From positions 1-34,492 of the forward strand of contig JACRGH010000064.1 of assembly GCA_016212375.1 (NCBI GenBank): a stretch of DNA of 34,492 nucleotides, given 5' to 3'. Under the pieces are notes generated by a model, which saw only the letters and a program-made list of their open reading frames with translations, was not told the origin of the DNA and searched no databases. Source of the DNA: Microcaldota archaeon (GTDB lineage: Archaea; Micrarchaeota; Micrarchaeia; Norongarragalinales; Norongarragalinaceae). The translations under genes were made by a program, and so were the position numbers. Positions within the stretch are counted from its first letter, which is position 1. Each line of letters opens with the position of its first letter. Below are positions 16,138-23,432 of the stretch, piece after piece.

Positions 16138-17283
16138 ATGATTGCATTTCCCAAACCAATTGCTTTGCTTGTCGCCGTAGTGCTTATCGTGTCGGCCGTT
16201 TTTATCATTGAAAGCGGCAAAGTCCATTCCGGAAGCGGGGCTGCCTTGAACGCCAATCCAACCGTGACGTCAAGCACGCCATTATTTTCGCCTTCGGTTT
16301 CTTCTTCGAGCCCTTCCAAAGCCGGCCTCAAAAAAGCGCCTGAATTGGCGGGTATCACCGGCTACCTCAACGCGCCGGACGGATTCAAATTGGCCGACGC
16401 CAAAGGCAAGGTCATTTTGGTGGACTTCTGGACGTACACCTGCATCAATTGCATCCGGACCTTGCCGTATTTGACGGATTGGTATTCGAAGTACGCCGCT
16501 CAAGGATTCGAAATCATCGGGGTGCACACGCCGGAATTCGAGTTTGAAAAAGACATCAACAACGTCCGCGCGGCAGTTGAAAAGTACGGTATCAAATACC
16601 CTGTGGTGTTGGACAGCATCTACGGCACGTGGAACGCCTACCAGAACCAATACTGGCCGCACCACTTCCTCATCGATGCCGATGGTTACATCCGCTTTGA
16701 CCACATCGGCGAAGGCGGATACGATGAAACGGAGGCACAGATTGTCCAACTGTTGAAGGAAAGAAACGCATCCATAACCATGAATACCACAGCGCCCGCA
16801 GTTACGCCAACTGACTTTTCCAAAATCGGTACGCCGGAAATCTATTTTGGCGCGAAGTTCATCCGCCAGCCCTTGGGCAATGATCAGACGCTTGCCGCGG
16901 ACGTGCCCATCAATTTCACCTTCCCGAAAACGGCCTTTACGCCCAATCTGGCTTATTTGGACGGCACCTGGGCACTGCGGGCCGGCTCGGCTGAGCTTCT
17001 GTCCGAAACGGGCCGTGTTGCCTTGGTCTTTACGGCGAATAAGGCAAACATCGTGGCTGGAACAAATGTGAACCAAACCGTTTGGTTGAATGCGTCGGTG
17101 GATGGTAAGGCGCTGTCCGAAGAAACGGCGGGAAGCGATGCGGTTTTGGCAGGATCCGGGTTTACCGTTCCCGTAATGGACCAGCGGTTGTACAATATCG
17201 TTTCCACCAAAGGGTATAGGCAAAAAGAATTGATGTTCAACGTGACGAAGGGTTTTGAGTTGTATACGTTTACGTTCGGGTAA
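16138..17283 (+). CDS. DipZ-like secreted thioredoxin with extra C-terminal domain
   Basis: The 381-residue protein has an N-terminal signal/anchor helix (about 7-24), a Ser/Thr-rich linker and a thioredoxin-like domain with FWTYTCINC (Cys 102 and 105). The sequence around it (IRTLPYL, GVHTPEFEFEKD, YGIKYPVVLD, NQYWPHHFLIDADG) matches the C-terminal domain of DipZ proteins, which in bacteria is fused to a CcdA-like membrane part. Here the two parts are separate genes. The region from about 225 to the end is beta-rich, as in the carbohydrate-binding-like module at the end of DipZ. The relay CcdA, then this protein and the lipoprotein, is an inference from gene order. Confidence 0.88.
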   Translation: MIAFPKPIALLVAVVLIVSAVFIIESGKVHSGSGAALNANPTVTSSTPLFSPSVSSSSPSKAGLKKAPELAGITGYLNAPDGFKLADAKGKVILVDFWTYTCINCIRTLPYLTDWYSKYAAQGFEIIGVHTPEFEFEKDINNVRAAVEKYGIKYPVVLDSIYGTWNAYQNQYWPHHFLIDADGYIRFDHIGEGGYDETEAQIVQLLKERNASITMNTTAPAVTPTDFSKIGTPEIYFGAKFIRQPLGNDQTLAADVPINFTFPKTAFTPNLAYLDGTWALRAGSAELLSETGRVALVFTANKANIVAGTNVNQTVWLNASVDGKALSEETAGSDAVLAGSGFTVPVMDQRLYNIVSTKGYRQKELMFNVTKGFELYTFTFG

Positions 17284-17285
17284 GA

Positions 17286-17293
17286 TTTTTATT
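17286..17293 (+). promoter_or_regulatory. TATA-like box of the 17315 gene
   Basis: TTTTTATT is centred about 26 bases before ATG 17315. It starts three bases after the DipZ-like stop, so the next gene is probably transcribed separately. Confidence 0.4.
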
Positions 17294-17314
17294 CCCGCTA
17301 CGGGCAATGTAGCC

Positions 17315-18400
17315 ATGGCTGCACGACTCCGAGAAACTCTCTTGCGTTCCAGAAAACCCTCCGTGATGCGCTCGATTGGTTTTTTTAACAAGCTGGAACT
17401 GCGTGACTTCGTCAAGGCGCGTCCGCTTCACACGCGTGTAGGTGGTAGTCGTTATTCCCTGGTCAGTCCCGACCATGCCGCATTTGATGGGCGATTCCAG
17501 GGCATACCGGAAAATCTGCGAGCCGTTTTGGACAACGGCGGCCGTCTGGTCGTCAAGCATGCCTACCCAATGTCCACCTACGGCAAATTCACCTATTTTC
17601 TGTCCAAACAAGACGGCCAACTCCATCTTCACCTTCCCTCGACAGGAGAGCGTTGGCGCGGTCTTAAGGCCGCTGTTGAGTTGAGGCGCCTGACGGATAG
17701 ACGCCCGTCCGATGCGTATGCGCCGCATGCGGAAGAACCGTACCGCCGCCAGTGGATGGTAGAAGAAGCCTACCAACCCGCACGGCTGGACGGCCGCATC
17801 GTGGAAACCCGCCATTTTTTCACCCCCTTCTTTGGAAAACAAAATTGGCTCTTGGGCGGAATCGGTTACCTCGGCCACAGCGACACGCGCTCCGTGGATA
17901 CGGCACTGGCCGGTAACCACCGGGTCGTTGATATTATGAAACAGCTTTACATGCAGTCTGAATATGGAGGTCATTCCGAGAAAAAAGCCCAAGAATTGGC
18001 TCGACATTGGGACCAGGCTGCATCCGGCATGTTGCTGACGTTGAGCAAGCGGCTGCATCGCAATGTTTCCCGCCAATCGAGGGTCCCCTTTGCATCCGAA
18101 GGCTTCAAGTATGCCCAATTGGAGAAAAGCCCGTTGTGGGAAGGCAAAACGAAAGAAGGTAAGGACTTGATAACGCTGGGTCATGGCTTTGCTGGTGACT
18201 CATCTCCCGTTTGGAACCCCCGAACCCGCCGCTTCGACGTGGCGTTGGCCGAAGTTCAGTATTGGCCGGAAATCAAGGACTTTTTCGAGGTTCATCCCGA
18301 GAAGCGGCAAGAACTTCAAACGCGCTTTGATGCGCTGAGCGCGAAAAGAAAAGCGATTTTATCCACCCCCCGCCGTTCGACGGAATACGTGCCGGACTGA
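17315..18400 (+). CDS. Unknown protein, possibly ATP-grasp-like
   Basis: The 361-residue soluble protein has no recognised family. Some local patterns resemble ATP-grasp ligases. NGGRLVVKHAYPMSTYGKF suggests a Lys followed by a Gly-containing loop. WMVEEAYQPARLDGRIVETRH has the E-E and D-x-R-x-x-x-x-R shape of the ATP-grasp linker and metal region. RRFDVALAEVQYWPEI could hold the final acidic metal ligands. None of these is diagnostic, so the idea is tentative. No signal peptide or membrane segment is present. The start is ATG 17315, supported by the TATA-like box. Confidence 0.6.
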   Translation: MAARLRETLLRSRKPSVMRSIGFFNKLELRDFVKARPLHTRVGGSRYSLVSPDHAAFDGRFQGIPENLRAVLDNGGRLVVKHAYPMSTYGKFTYFLSKQDGQLHLHLPSTGERWRGLKAAVELRRLTDRRPSDAYAPHAEEPYRRQWMVEEAYQPARLDGRIVETRHFFTPFFGKQNWLLGGIGYLGHSDTRSVDTALAGNHRVVDIMKQLYMQSEYGGHSEKKAQELARHWDQAASGMLLTLSKRLHRNVSRQSRVPFASEGFKYAQLEKSPLWEGKTKEGKDLITLGHGFAGDSSPVWNPRTRRFDVALAEVQYWPEIKDFFEVHPEKRQELQTRFDALSAKRKAILSTPRRSTEYVPD

Positions 18401-18571
18401 TTAATAGCGCATCTCAAAAATAACGGAACATCGGCCTAAAGGGAAAACAGGGCTAAAAAGTTCCAATATTTCCGCAATCAGCTATAATTCCCTTCAGCGC
18501 CCGCTTGACCCGTGTGGTTTTAATGTCTTTAAACAATTAACTTAAACCGGTGGTTTTTGGTGCCCAAACTC

Positions 18572-20002
18572 ATGGAACGACCTGTTCACGAATCGGTTAA
18601 AAGTTGGAAACGTAGAGCTCCAAAGGGTCTTGCAACAGATCGAAACGGGAATGTTATTCTGCGCAATGATGGAAAGCCGATTGAACTTTGGGAACGCCGT
18701 TCTCCCAGCGCATCTTTTTTCAAACCCCGGTTCCAAGGCGGCCGGCCTAACGCGCTTATTTCATTGGACAATCCATTTGCTCAAACCCGCACTGAGCAAC
18801 AAATGGTCGACGGCAAGATGCAGGATGTGCATTATACGACGATTACAAAAGTTCCCGGTTTGATGAAAGGCGACGCCGAAGGAAACCGTTTTCCCGGAAT
18901 GCGTGATGCGTTGAAGACGGAATTGGGTGAAGAAGGGAGCCAACAACGCAAGCATTCCCTGGAAGTGCTCAACCTATTCAATCAATCCAAAAAAATTTGG
19001 CTCGATTTTTTTCCTAAAGTTGAGCGCCAGCCGCTTTCGATGTTCCGCAAAGGCTTCGACGCCACTCCGGAAAGCAAGGGCGTCGGTTATCATGTCATCG
19101 TCGCGCACACCGATGAAGGTAAGATTTTGGGATTTTCGTCCTTGAGCCATGCTGTTGAGCGCGACGCAAAATCAGGTAAGCTCCGAAGTTCCGGCGGTTT
19201 GGGTGAGTACATTGTCGTGAACCCTAAGGCCCAAGGTTCCGGCGTGTTTGGCAAGCTTCTGGAATATCGGAAGAAGGCCGTTGCGGATGAGAATGGTCAC
19301 CATTTGTTTGTTGAATCCGAACCATTTGCCATTGAAGAGGCCCGCCGGCACGTCGAGCTGTCAGCTAAATATTCCCAGTTCATGGAATCGCGTGACTTTG
19401 CGGATGAGAAAAAATTATCTGAACACTTGCAGGCCCTTCATGGTAAATCGAGCCTATCTGAGGGTGAGCGTCAAGAACTTTCCGAGCTTGAAGAGCTCAA
19501 AAACAGCCATGACCGACTCAAACGGTTCCAGATTTTTGCCAAAAAAGGGGTCTTAGTCGACCCTGATGTCATCCATCGACATGTGCTATCCGAATCGGCC
19601 GATCCAGTTAAGTTTTCAAACGCTCTCAGGGCATATGCTCGGCGTATGATTCCCGATTTAGAAAAACGCCAAAGCATTGAGCGGGTTATGGATGCCTTGC
19701 ACGCAAAAGGCCATTTGGAAGGTTTTGTGAACCGTCCGGCCATCCAGGAACACTTGGGCATTCCCCTTTGGTTGATGCATTACAACGTCGGAAAAGAGGC
19801 GGTTCCGCTGAAGATGGAGCATGTGAATGACTTTCAAGAGTCCATTTTGAAACGGGATATTTATGCGCGTCCGGAATTTGCGCCCATCATCACCACGCTG
19901 AACCGGCTTTTCGGCCCCAAACGGCTGAATTTGGCAAGTCCATTTGATTTGGCTCAAAACGCATTGTCCCAGGCGCGTGCTGAGATGCGTAGGGCAGCTT
20001 AG
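18572..20002 (+). CDS. Large unknown protein with an internal GNAT-like acetyltransferase segment
   Basis: The 476-residue protein contains a region (about 170-250) that looks like a GNAT fold. A strand with GYHVIVAHTDEGKILGF comes first, then GGLGEYIVVNPKAQGSGVFG, whose Q-G-S-G-V-F-G part resembles the acetyl-CoA pyrophosphate loop (Q/R-x-x-G-x-G/A). A helix and the strand HLFVESEPFA follow. The flanking N-terminal 165 residues and C-terminal 225 residues, the latter helical and charged, are not recognised. Start: ATG 18572; a GTG at 18560 with GGTGG upstream is an alternative, and two TATA-like boxes (TTTAAAC at 18528, CTTAAACC at 18541) fit one each. The C-terminus converges with the rhodanese gene. 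Confidence 0.65.
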   Translation: MERPVHESVKSWKRRAPKGLATDRNGNVILRNDGKPIELWERRSPSASFFKPRFQGGRPNALISLDNPFAQTRTEQQMVDGKMQDVHYTTITKVPGLMKGDAEGNRFPGMRDALKTELGEEGSQQRKHSLEVLNLFNQSKKIWLDFFPKVERQPLSMFRKGFDATPESKGVGYHVIVAHTDEGKILGFSSLSHAVERDAKSGKLRSSGGLGEYIVVNPKAQGSGVFGKLLEYRKKAVADENGHHLFVESEPFAIEEARRHVELSAKYSQFMESRDFADEKKLSEHLQALHGKSSLSEGERQELSELEELKNSHDRLKRFQIFAKKGVLVDPDVIHRHVLSESADPVKFSNALRAYARRMIPDLEKRQSIERVMDALHAKGHLEGFVNRPAIQEHLGIPLWLMHYNVGKEAVPLKMEHVNDFQESILKRDIYARPEFAPIITTLNRLFGPKRLNLASPFDLAQNALSQARAEMRRAA

Positions 20003-20008
20003 GACTGT

Positions 20009-20323
20009 TTAGATCCGGACGTTGGTCTGCTTCCACGCCACCATTCCCCCCGCCAGGCTCTTGCAGTCTTAGCCTTTTGTGGACAAAAAGCGTTGCACCA
20101 CCAAGCTTCGGTGGCCGGAGTGGCAAACAATCACTAATGGCTTGTCTTTGGGCACCTCGTTGAGGCGGGCCATCCGTTGGCTCATGGGAATCAGGATGGC
20201 GGCGGGCATTTTGGAATCGTCGTGAAGCTCTTCGGGTTGGCGGATGTCCAGGACGAACGGTGGCGAGTCGGATTCCAGACTTTCCATGAGTTGACGTTTG
20301 GAGATTTCCAATTTCAGATGCAT
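20009..20323 (-). pseudogene. Rhodanese-domain protein interrupted by an in-frame stop
   Basis: The reading frame from ATG 20323 encodes a single-domain rhodanese: LDIRQPEEL, then AILIPMSQR, then the active-site loop VCHSGHRS with the catalytic Cys that carries a persulfide. After residue 84 a TAA stop occurs at 20069-20071. The same frame then continues for 19 more codons, reading DCKSLAGGMVAWKQTNVRI before a second TAA at 20009-20011. LAGGMVAW is the typical rhodanese C-terminus, so the first stop appears to be a nonsense mutation (a TAC/TAT-to-TAA change would restore KGYD). The start overlaps the stop of the upstream gene in TAATG, so the two are coupled. Sequencing error or stop readthrough remain possible. 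Confidence 0.8.
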
Positions 20324-21222
20324 TACCCTGTCTTTGTTTTCATTTGTTGCCATACCTTTTGCAAGCGTTCATGTTCTCCAAGACGGGCTTCCCTTTCTTT
20401 ATTTGCTAGAGCGTGATCCGCATCGATTTGTTCTCGCCATCTTTGCAAATGCTTTGTGAAGTTTTCCGCTTGAGCCAATTCATTGAAAAAATCCGAGGCG
20501 TTCAGTCCGTCTTTTGCATGTCGGGTTAAATTCTCGTCTTTCCGGTGTTCGTGGTAGTACGTGAGGCCTTTTTTCCACGCGTCGACCACTTTTTGGTGAT
20601 CCTCTTCTTGAACAACTCTTCGGAGGAATAATCGGGGGTCCAATTCGTTGCCTGCTAATTTACTGCTGAGTGCTTCACGCGTTTTGGTAGTGAGCTCGAA
20701 CACTTCCGGATTTTTAAAACCCGCATTGATGGCTAATTTTCCATGTTCTTGAATCGTGCGAGCGGCATCTTCTCCATGTATTCTCATCAAACCCATCGCA
20801 CTAGGGTCGTGTTCCACCGCCAGTGCCATCATAGTCGGAGTTGCCGATGGAAGGAACTTTAGGGCATGTGCCCCGTACTTGCGGACGAGATTTAATGCGT
20901 TCCTCAATATTTCTTGTCGTTGTGGGCGATACTCACTTCCCAGGTATGCGCGTGAGATTTGCGCAAGCTTGATCGCAGCGCCTTGGCCATGCATTAGAAT
21001 CGGCGGTATCGCACGTTCTCCATAAGCTTGAATGGCATGGGCGGCATCCGGACCACCCTCATGGATGGCGTGGAAAATCAGTGTTTGTTTCCTTTCACTT
21101 AGCCCCCTGCCTAAGTATTGTCCTGCTTGTTGTGCGTCCGCCTCTAATTCGGGCCGCGGACGATTTGCGAATTCTCTTAGCATCGTTAATTCTTGGGGCA
21201 TATTCCGCATGGGAAACCTCAT
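20323..21222 (-). CDS. Unknown protein with alpha-helical repeats
   Basis: The 299-residue soluble protein contains repeated helical units with a Gly-Asp/Pro-Asp-Ala-Ala pattern. GPDAAHAIQAYGERAI lies at about 57-72 and GEDAARTIQEHGKLAI at about 150-165, with related segments GQGAAIKLAQ at about 79-88 and YGAHALKFL at about 116-124. The rest is charged and helical, ending in a Glu/Arg/Lys-rich coil. The layout suggests an alpha-solenoid scaffold, but no known family is recognised. AGTATATATT (21241-21250) on the minus strand is centred about 24 bases before ATG 21222, supporting this start and leaderless expression. Coupled to the rhodanese gene downstream. Confidence 0.65.
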   Translation of the reverse strand: MRFPMRNMPQELTMLREFANRPRPELEADAQQAGQYLGRGLSERKQTLIFHAIHEGGPDAAHAIQAYGERAIPPILMHGQGAAIKLAQISRAYLGSEYRPQRQEILRNALNLVRKYGAHALKFLPSATPTMMALAVEHDPSAMGLMRIHGEDAARTIQEHGKLAINAGFKNPEVFELTTKTREALSSKLAGNELDPRLFLRRVVQEEDHQKVVDAWKKGLTYYHEHRKDENLTRHAKDGLNASDFFNELAQAENFTKHLQRWREQIDADHALANKEREARLGEHERLQKVWQQMKTKTG

Positions 21223-21315
21223 TAACCATTTAATTCCTGCAATATATACTGTTGATATCCCCTCATTTTTTCTTCAATACGTTTCAATTACTTTTCGTTT
21301 TATCTGGTTTGCGAT

Positions 21316-21729
21316 TTACTCAACCTTCTCGTTGAGCTTCTGGCCCAAATACGCGTACACCGCCGCCTTGATGGCTTTCAATGAGAGTAAGGCGCACTTC
21401 ACCCGTGCCGGAGAGATGGGCACGCCCAGCATCTTGAAGACGTCGTCGCGCGTGAGGGCCTTGATTTGGTCCAGCGTGAGACCTTTGATTTCATCGGTGA
21501 GCATTGAGGCGGACGCGGTGGAGATGGCGCATCCTTGGCCTTTGAATTTCACGTCGGCGATAATGGCTTTGCCTTTGGCGTCTTTTCCAATCTTGAGGAA
21601 GACCTCGATCTCGTCCCCGCACAGGGGGTTGTTGTCCGAAAAGCGGGCGTCCGGTTTGTCGAGGTGGCCCTGGTTGTGGGGGTGTTTGTAGTGGTCCAGG
21701 ATTTGGTCCCGGTACATGGCGTCGGACAT
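21316..21729 (-). CDS. sufU: SufU/IscU-type Fe-S scaffold or sulfur-transfer protein
   Basis: The 137-residue protein has all the residues of the family: Asp-containing NPLCGD with Cys 37 and Asp 39, Cys 67 in GQGCAIS-T-AS, and Cys 112 in R-V-K-C-A-L-L. In bacteria with a SufCBDSU operon, SufU shuttles sulfur from SufS using a zinc site; IscU assembles clusters. This protein lies at the end of the suf operon, after the unknown gene at 21771, so the SufU role is likely. It starts at ATG 21729, about 40 bases after the previous stop. No extra insertion typical of Gram-positive SufU can be judged by eye. Confidence 0.93.
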   Translation of the reverse strand: MSDAMYRDQILDHYKHPHNQGHLDKPDARFSDNNPLCGDEIEVFLKIGKDAKGKAIIADVKFKGQGCAISTASASMLTDEIKGLTLDQIKALTRDDVFKMLGVPISPARVKCALLSLKAIKAAVYAYLGQKLNEKVE

Positions 21730-21770
21730 GGGGATATCTCGTTTTTTTGTCGAGGTGTTTCCCTCGGTTT

Positions 21771-22091
21771 TCAGGCTTTGTGAAGGTTGCTTAGATGCTT
21801 CAATTCCGCATAGTCAAGAAGCACAGGTATTCCATTTTTGAGGGTGCACAGGGAATTTGTTTTTAGGGCGTCGGAGTGTTCGACTTGTCTGGTGCCGAAT
21901 TTTTTTTCGGCTTCGGTTAGGATTTCATCCCGTCTTTCTGTGTGCTTCCCTTTTTCACGTAGATAAATTTTTCCAAGAATTCCTGCCATTTCTGCTGCGT
22001 GTGCCGGACTAAGCCGCACGAGGTGATGAATTCGGTTTGAACTCATGCCGACGCGGGATGTTTTTTTCAAGAAAAAAACGGTCAGTTTCAT
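21771..22091 (-). CDS. Unknown small protein inside the suf operon
   Basis: The 106-residue product begins ten bases after the sufS stop and precedes sufU, so it is almost certainly cotranscribed and probably coupled. It is soluble and mixed helical: SPAHAAEMAGILGKIYLREKG, then an acidic/basic helix with RRDEILTEAEKKFG, then a segment with one Cys (LKTNSLCTLKN) and the end LKHLSNLHKA. No family is recognised. The start at 22091 is chosen for the close spacing; an internal ATG at 22046 is possible. A role in the suf pathway is suggested only by position. Confidence 0.6.
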   Translation of the reverse strand: MKLTVFFLKKTSRVGMSSNRIHHLVRLSPAHAAEMAGILGKIYLREKGKHTERRDEILTEAEKKFGTRQVEHSDALKTNSLCTLKNGIPVLLDYAELKHLSNLHKA

Positions 22092-22101
22092 ATATATCGC
22101 C

Positions 22102-23424
22102 TTAGCTGAATATTTTCTTTACCCTCTTTACCCCTTGCACCAATCGGTCCACTTCCTCTTGCGTGTTGTACAGATAAAAACTCGCCCGTGCGGTGGCGGC
22201 CACATTCAGGCGTTCCATCAAGGCCTGCGCGCAATGGTGGCCCGAACGAATGGCAATGGCATCTTGGTCTAGGATTGAGCCCAAATCATGTGCATGGACC
22301 CCGTCCAGATTGAACGCGACAATGCCGACGCGGTTTTGTGCCTTTTCGACGTTTGGCTTTTTTGCGACGTGGTCTTTGCCGTTTTTGCCTGTTGCGTAAG
22401 ACGCGTTTCCGTTTGGCCCGTACAACGTGACACCATTTATTTTGGCCAATTCTTCGCAGGCGTAATCAGCCAATTTGATTTCATGGTCATGGATTTTTTT
22501 CAACCCGATTTTGTTAAGGTAATTGATGGCCGCGGCAAGTCCGACGGCATCGGCCGCATTGGGCGTGCCGGCTTCGAATTTGGCCGGTAGGTCAGCCCAC
22601 GTGGTTTTTTCTTTTTCGACTTTTGAAATCATGCTGCCGCCAAAGAGGAACGGAGGCATTTCTTGGAGGATTTCTTTTTTGCCCCACAGGACGCCGGAGC
22701 CCATCGGGCCGCACATCTTGTGCCCCGAAAATGCGTAAAAGTCGGCACCGCTTGCCGGAAGGTCCAGCTGAAAATGGGGTGCACCGGCCGCGCCGTCGAC
22801 CACCACGGTCGTCCCGGGGGCTTCGAACTTGGCCTTTTGGCTCCAGCCTTTGATGTCGTTGACGGTTCCAAGAACGTTCGAGACGTGAGGAAACGCAAAC
22901 AGTTTGGTATTTTCCGGAAATTCAAAGTCTGCGTCCAGTTGGCCGTTTTGTTCGCCGGCATCTTCCACCGGGATGTAGTGCAATTCCGCTTTTTTCAGCA
23001 ACGCCAACTGCTGCCAGGGCACCAAGTTGCTGTGGTGGTCCATTTCCGTGATGACGATGGCGTCGCCGGCTTTCACGTTGGCGTTTCCCCAAGCGTAGGC
23101 AACCAGATTGATGGATTCGGACGTGTTGCGCGTGAAAACGATTTCTTCGGTTTGGGCGCCAACGTGTTGGGCCACTGTTTCCCGGGCCGATTCAAAGGCA
23201 TCGGTGGCCTCCATCGCCAACGTGGACACCGAGCGGTGGACGTTGGAATAGTGGTTGGCGTAAAAATCGGCCAGGGCGTCGATGACGGCTTGCGGTTTTT
23301 GGGCGCTTGCGGCGTTGTCCAGGTACGCCAATTTGTTCTTGCCGAAGCGGCGCTTGAGGATGGGAAAGTCGGCGCGGATTTTCTCGACGTTGAAGGATGC
23401 GTTTGAAGGTTTTTGTTTTGCCAT
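22102..23424 (-). CDS. sufS: SufS cysteine desulfurase
   Basis: SufS removes sulfur from cysteine using PLP and passes it on as a persulfide. The 440-residue protein has the PLP Lys in S-G-H-K at about residue 236, the DHHSN segment near 129-133, the Asp that contacts the PLP nitrogen in VVVDGAAG (Asp 210), and the catalytic Cys in RSGHHCAQ near the C-terminus. Unlike most relatives, the position three residues after Asp 210 is Ala instead of the conserved Gln (D-G-A-Q becomes D-G-A-A). The start is ATG 23424; a TTG at 23445 would overlap sufD by 13 bases. The gene follows sufD and precedes the unknown gene at 22091. Confidence 0.95.
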   Translation of the reverse strand: MAKQKPSNASFNVEKIRADFPILKRRFGKNKLAYLDNAASAQKPQAVIDALADFYANHYSNVHRSVSTLAMEATDAFESARETVAQHVGAQTEEIVFTRNTSESINLVAYAWGNANVKAGDAIVITEMDHHSNLVPWQQLALLKKAELHYIPVEDAGEQNGQLDADFEFPENTKLFAFPHVSNVLGTVNDIKGWSQKAKFEAPGTTVVVDGAAGAPHFQLDLPASGADFYAFSGHKMCGPMGSGVLWGKKEILQEMPPFLFGGSMISKVEKEKTTWADLPAKFEAGTPNAADAVGLAAAINYLNKIGLKKIHDHEIKLADYACEELAKINGVTLYGPNGNASYATGKNGKDHVAKKPNVEKAQNRVGIVAFNLDGVHAHDLGSILDQDAIAIRSGHHCAQALMERLNVAATARASFYLYNTQEEVDRLVQGVKRVKKIFS

Positions 23425-23432
23425 GCGGGGTT

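Noticed and set aside
20060-20080. Programmed recoding of the TAA stop in the rhodanese gene
   Set aside because: No other gene in the window shows an internal TAA, and a single nonsense mutation explains it more simply. I left it as pseudogene or sequence error.
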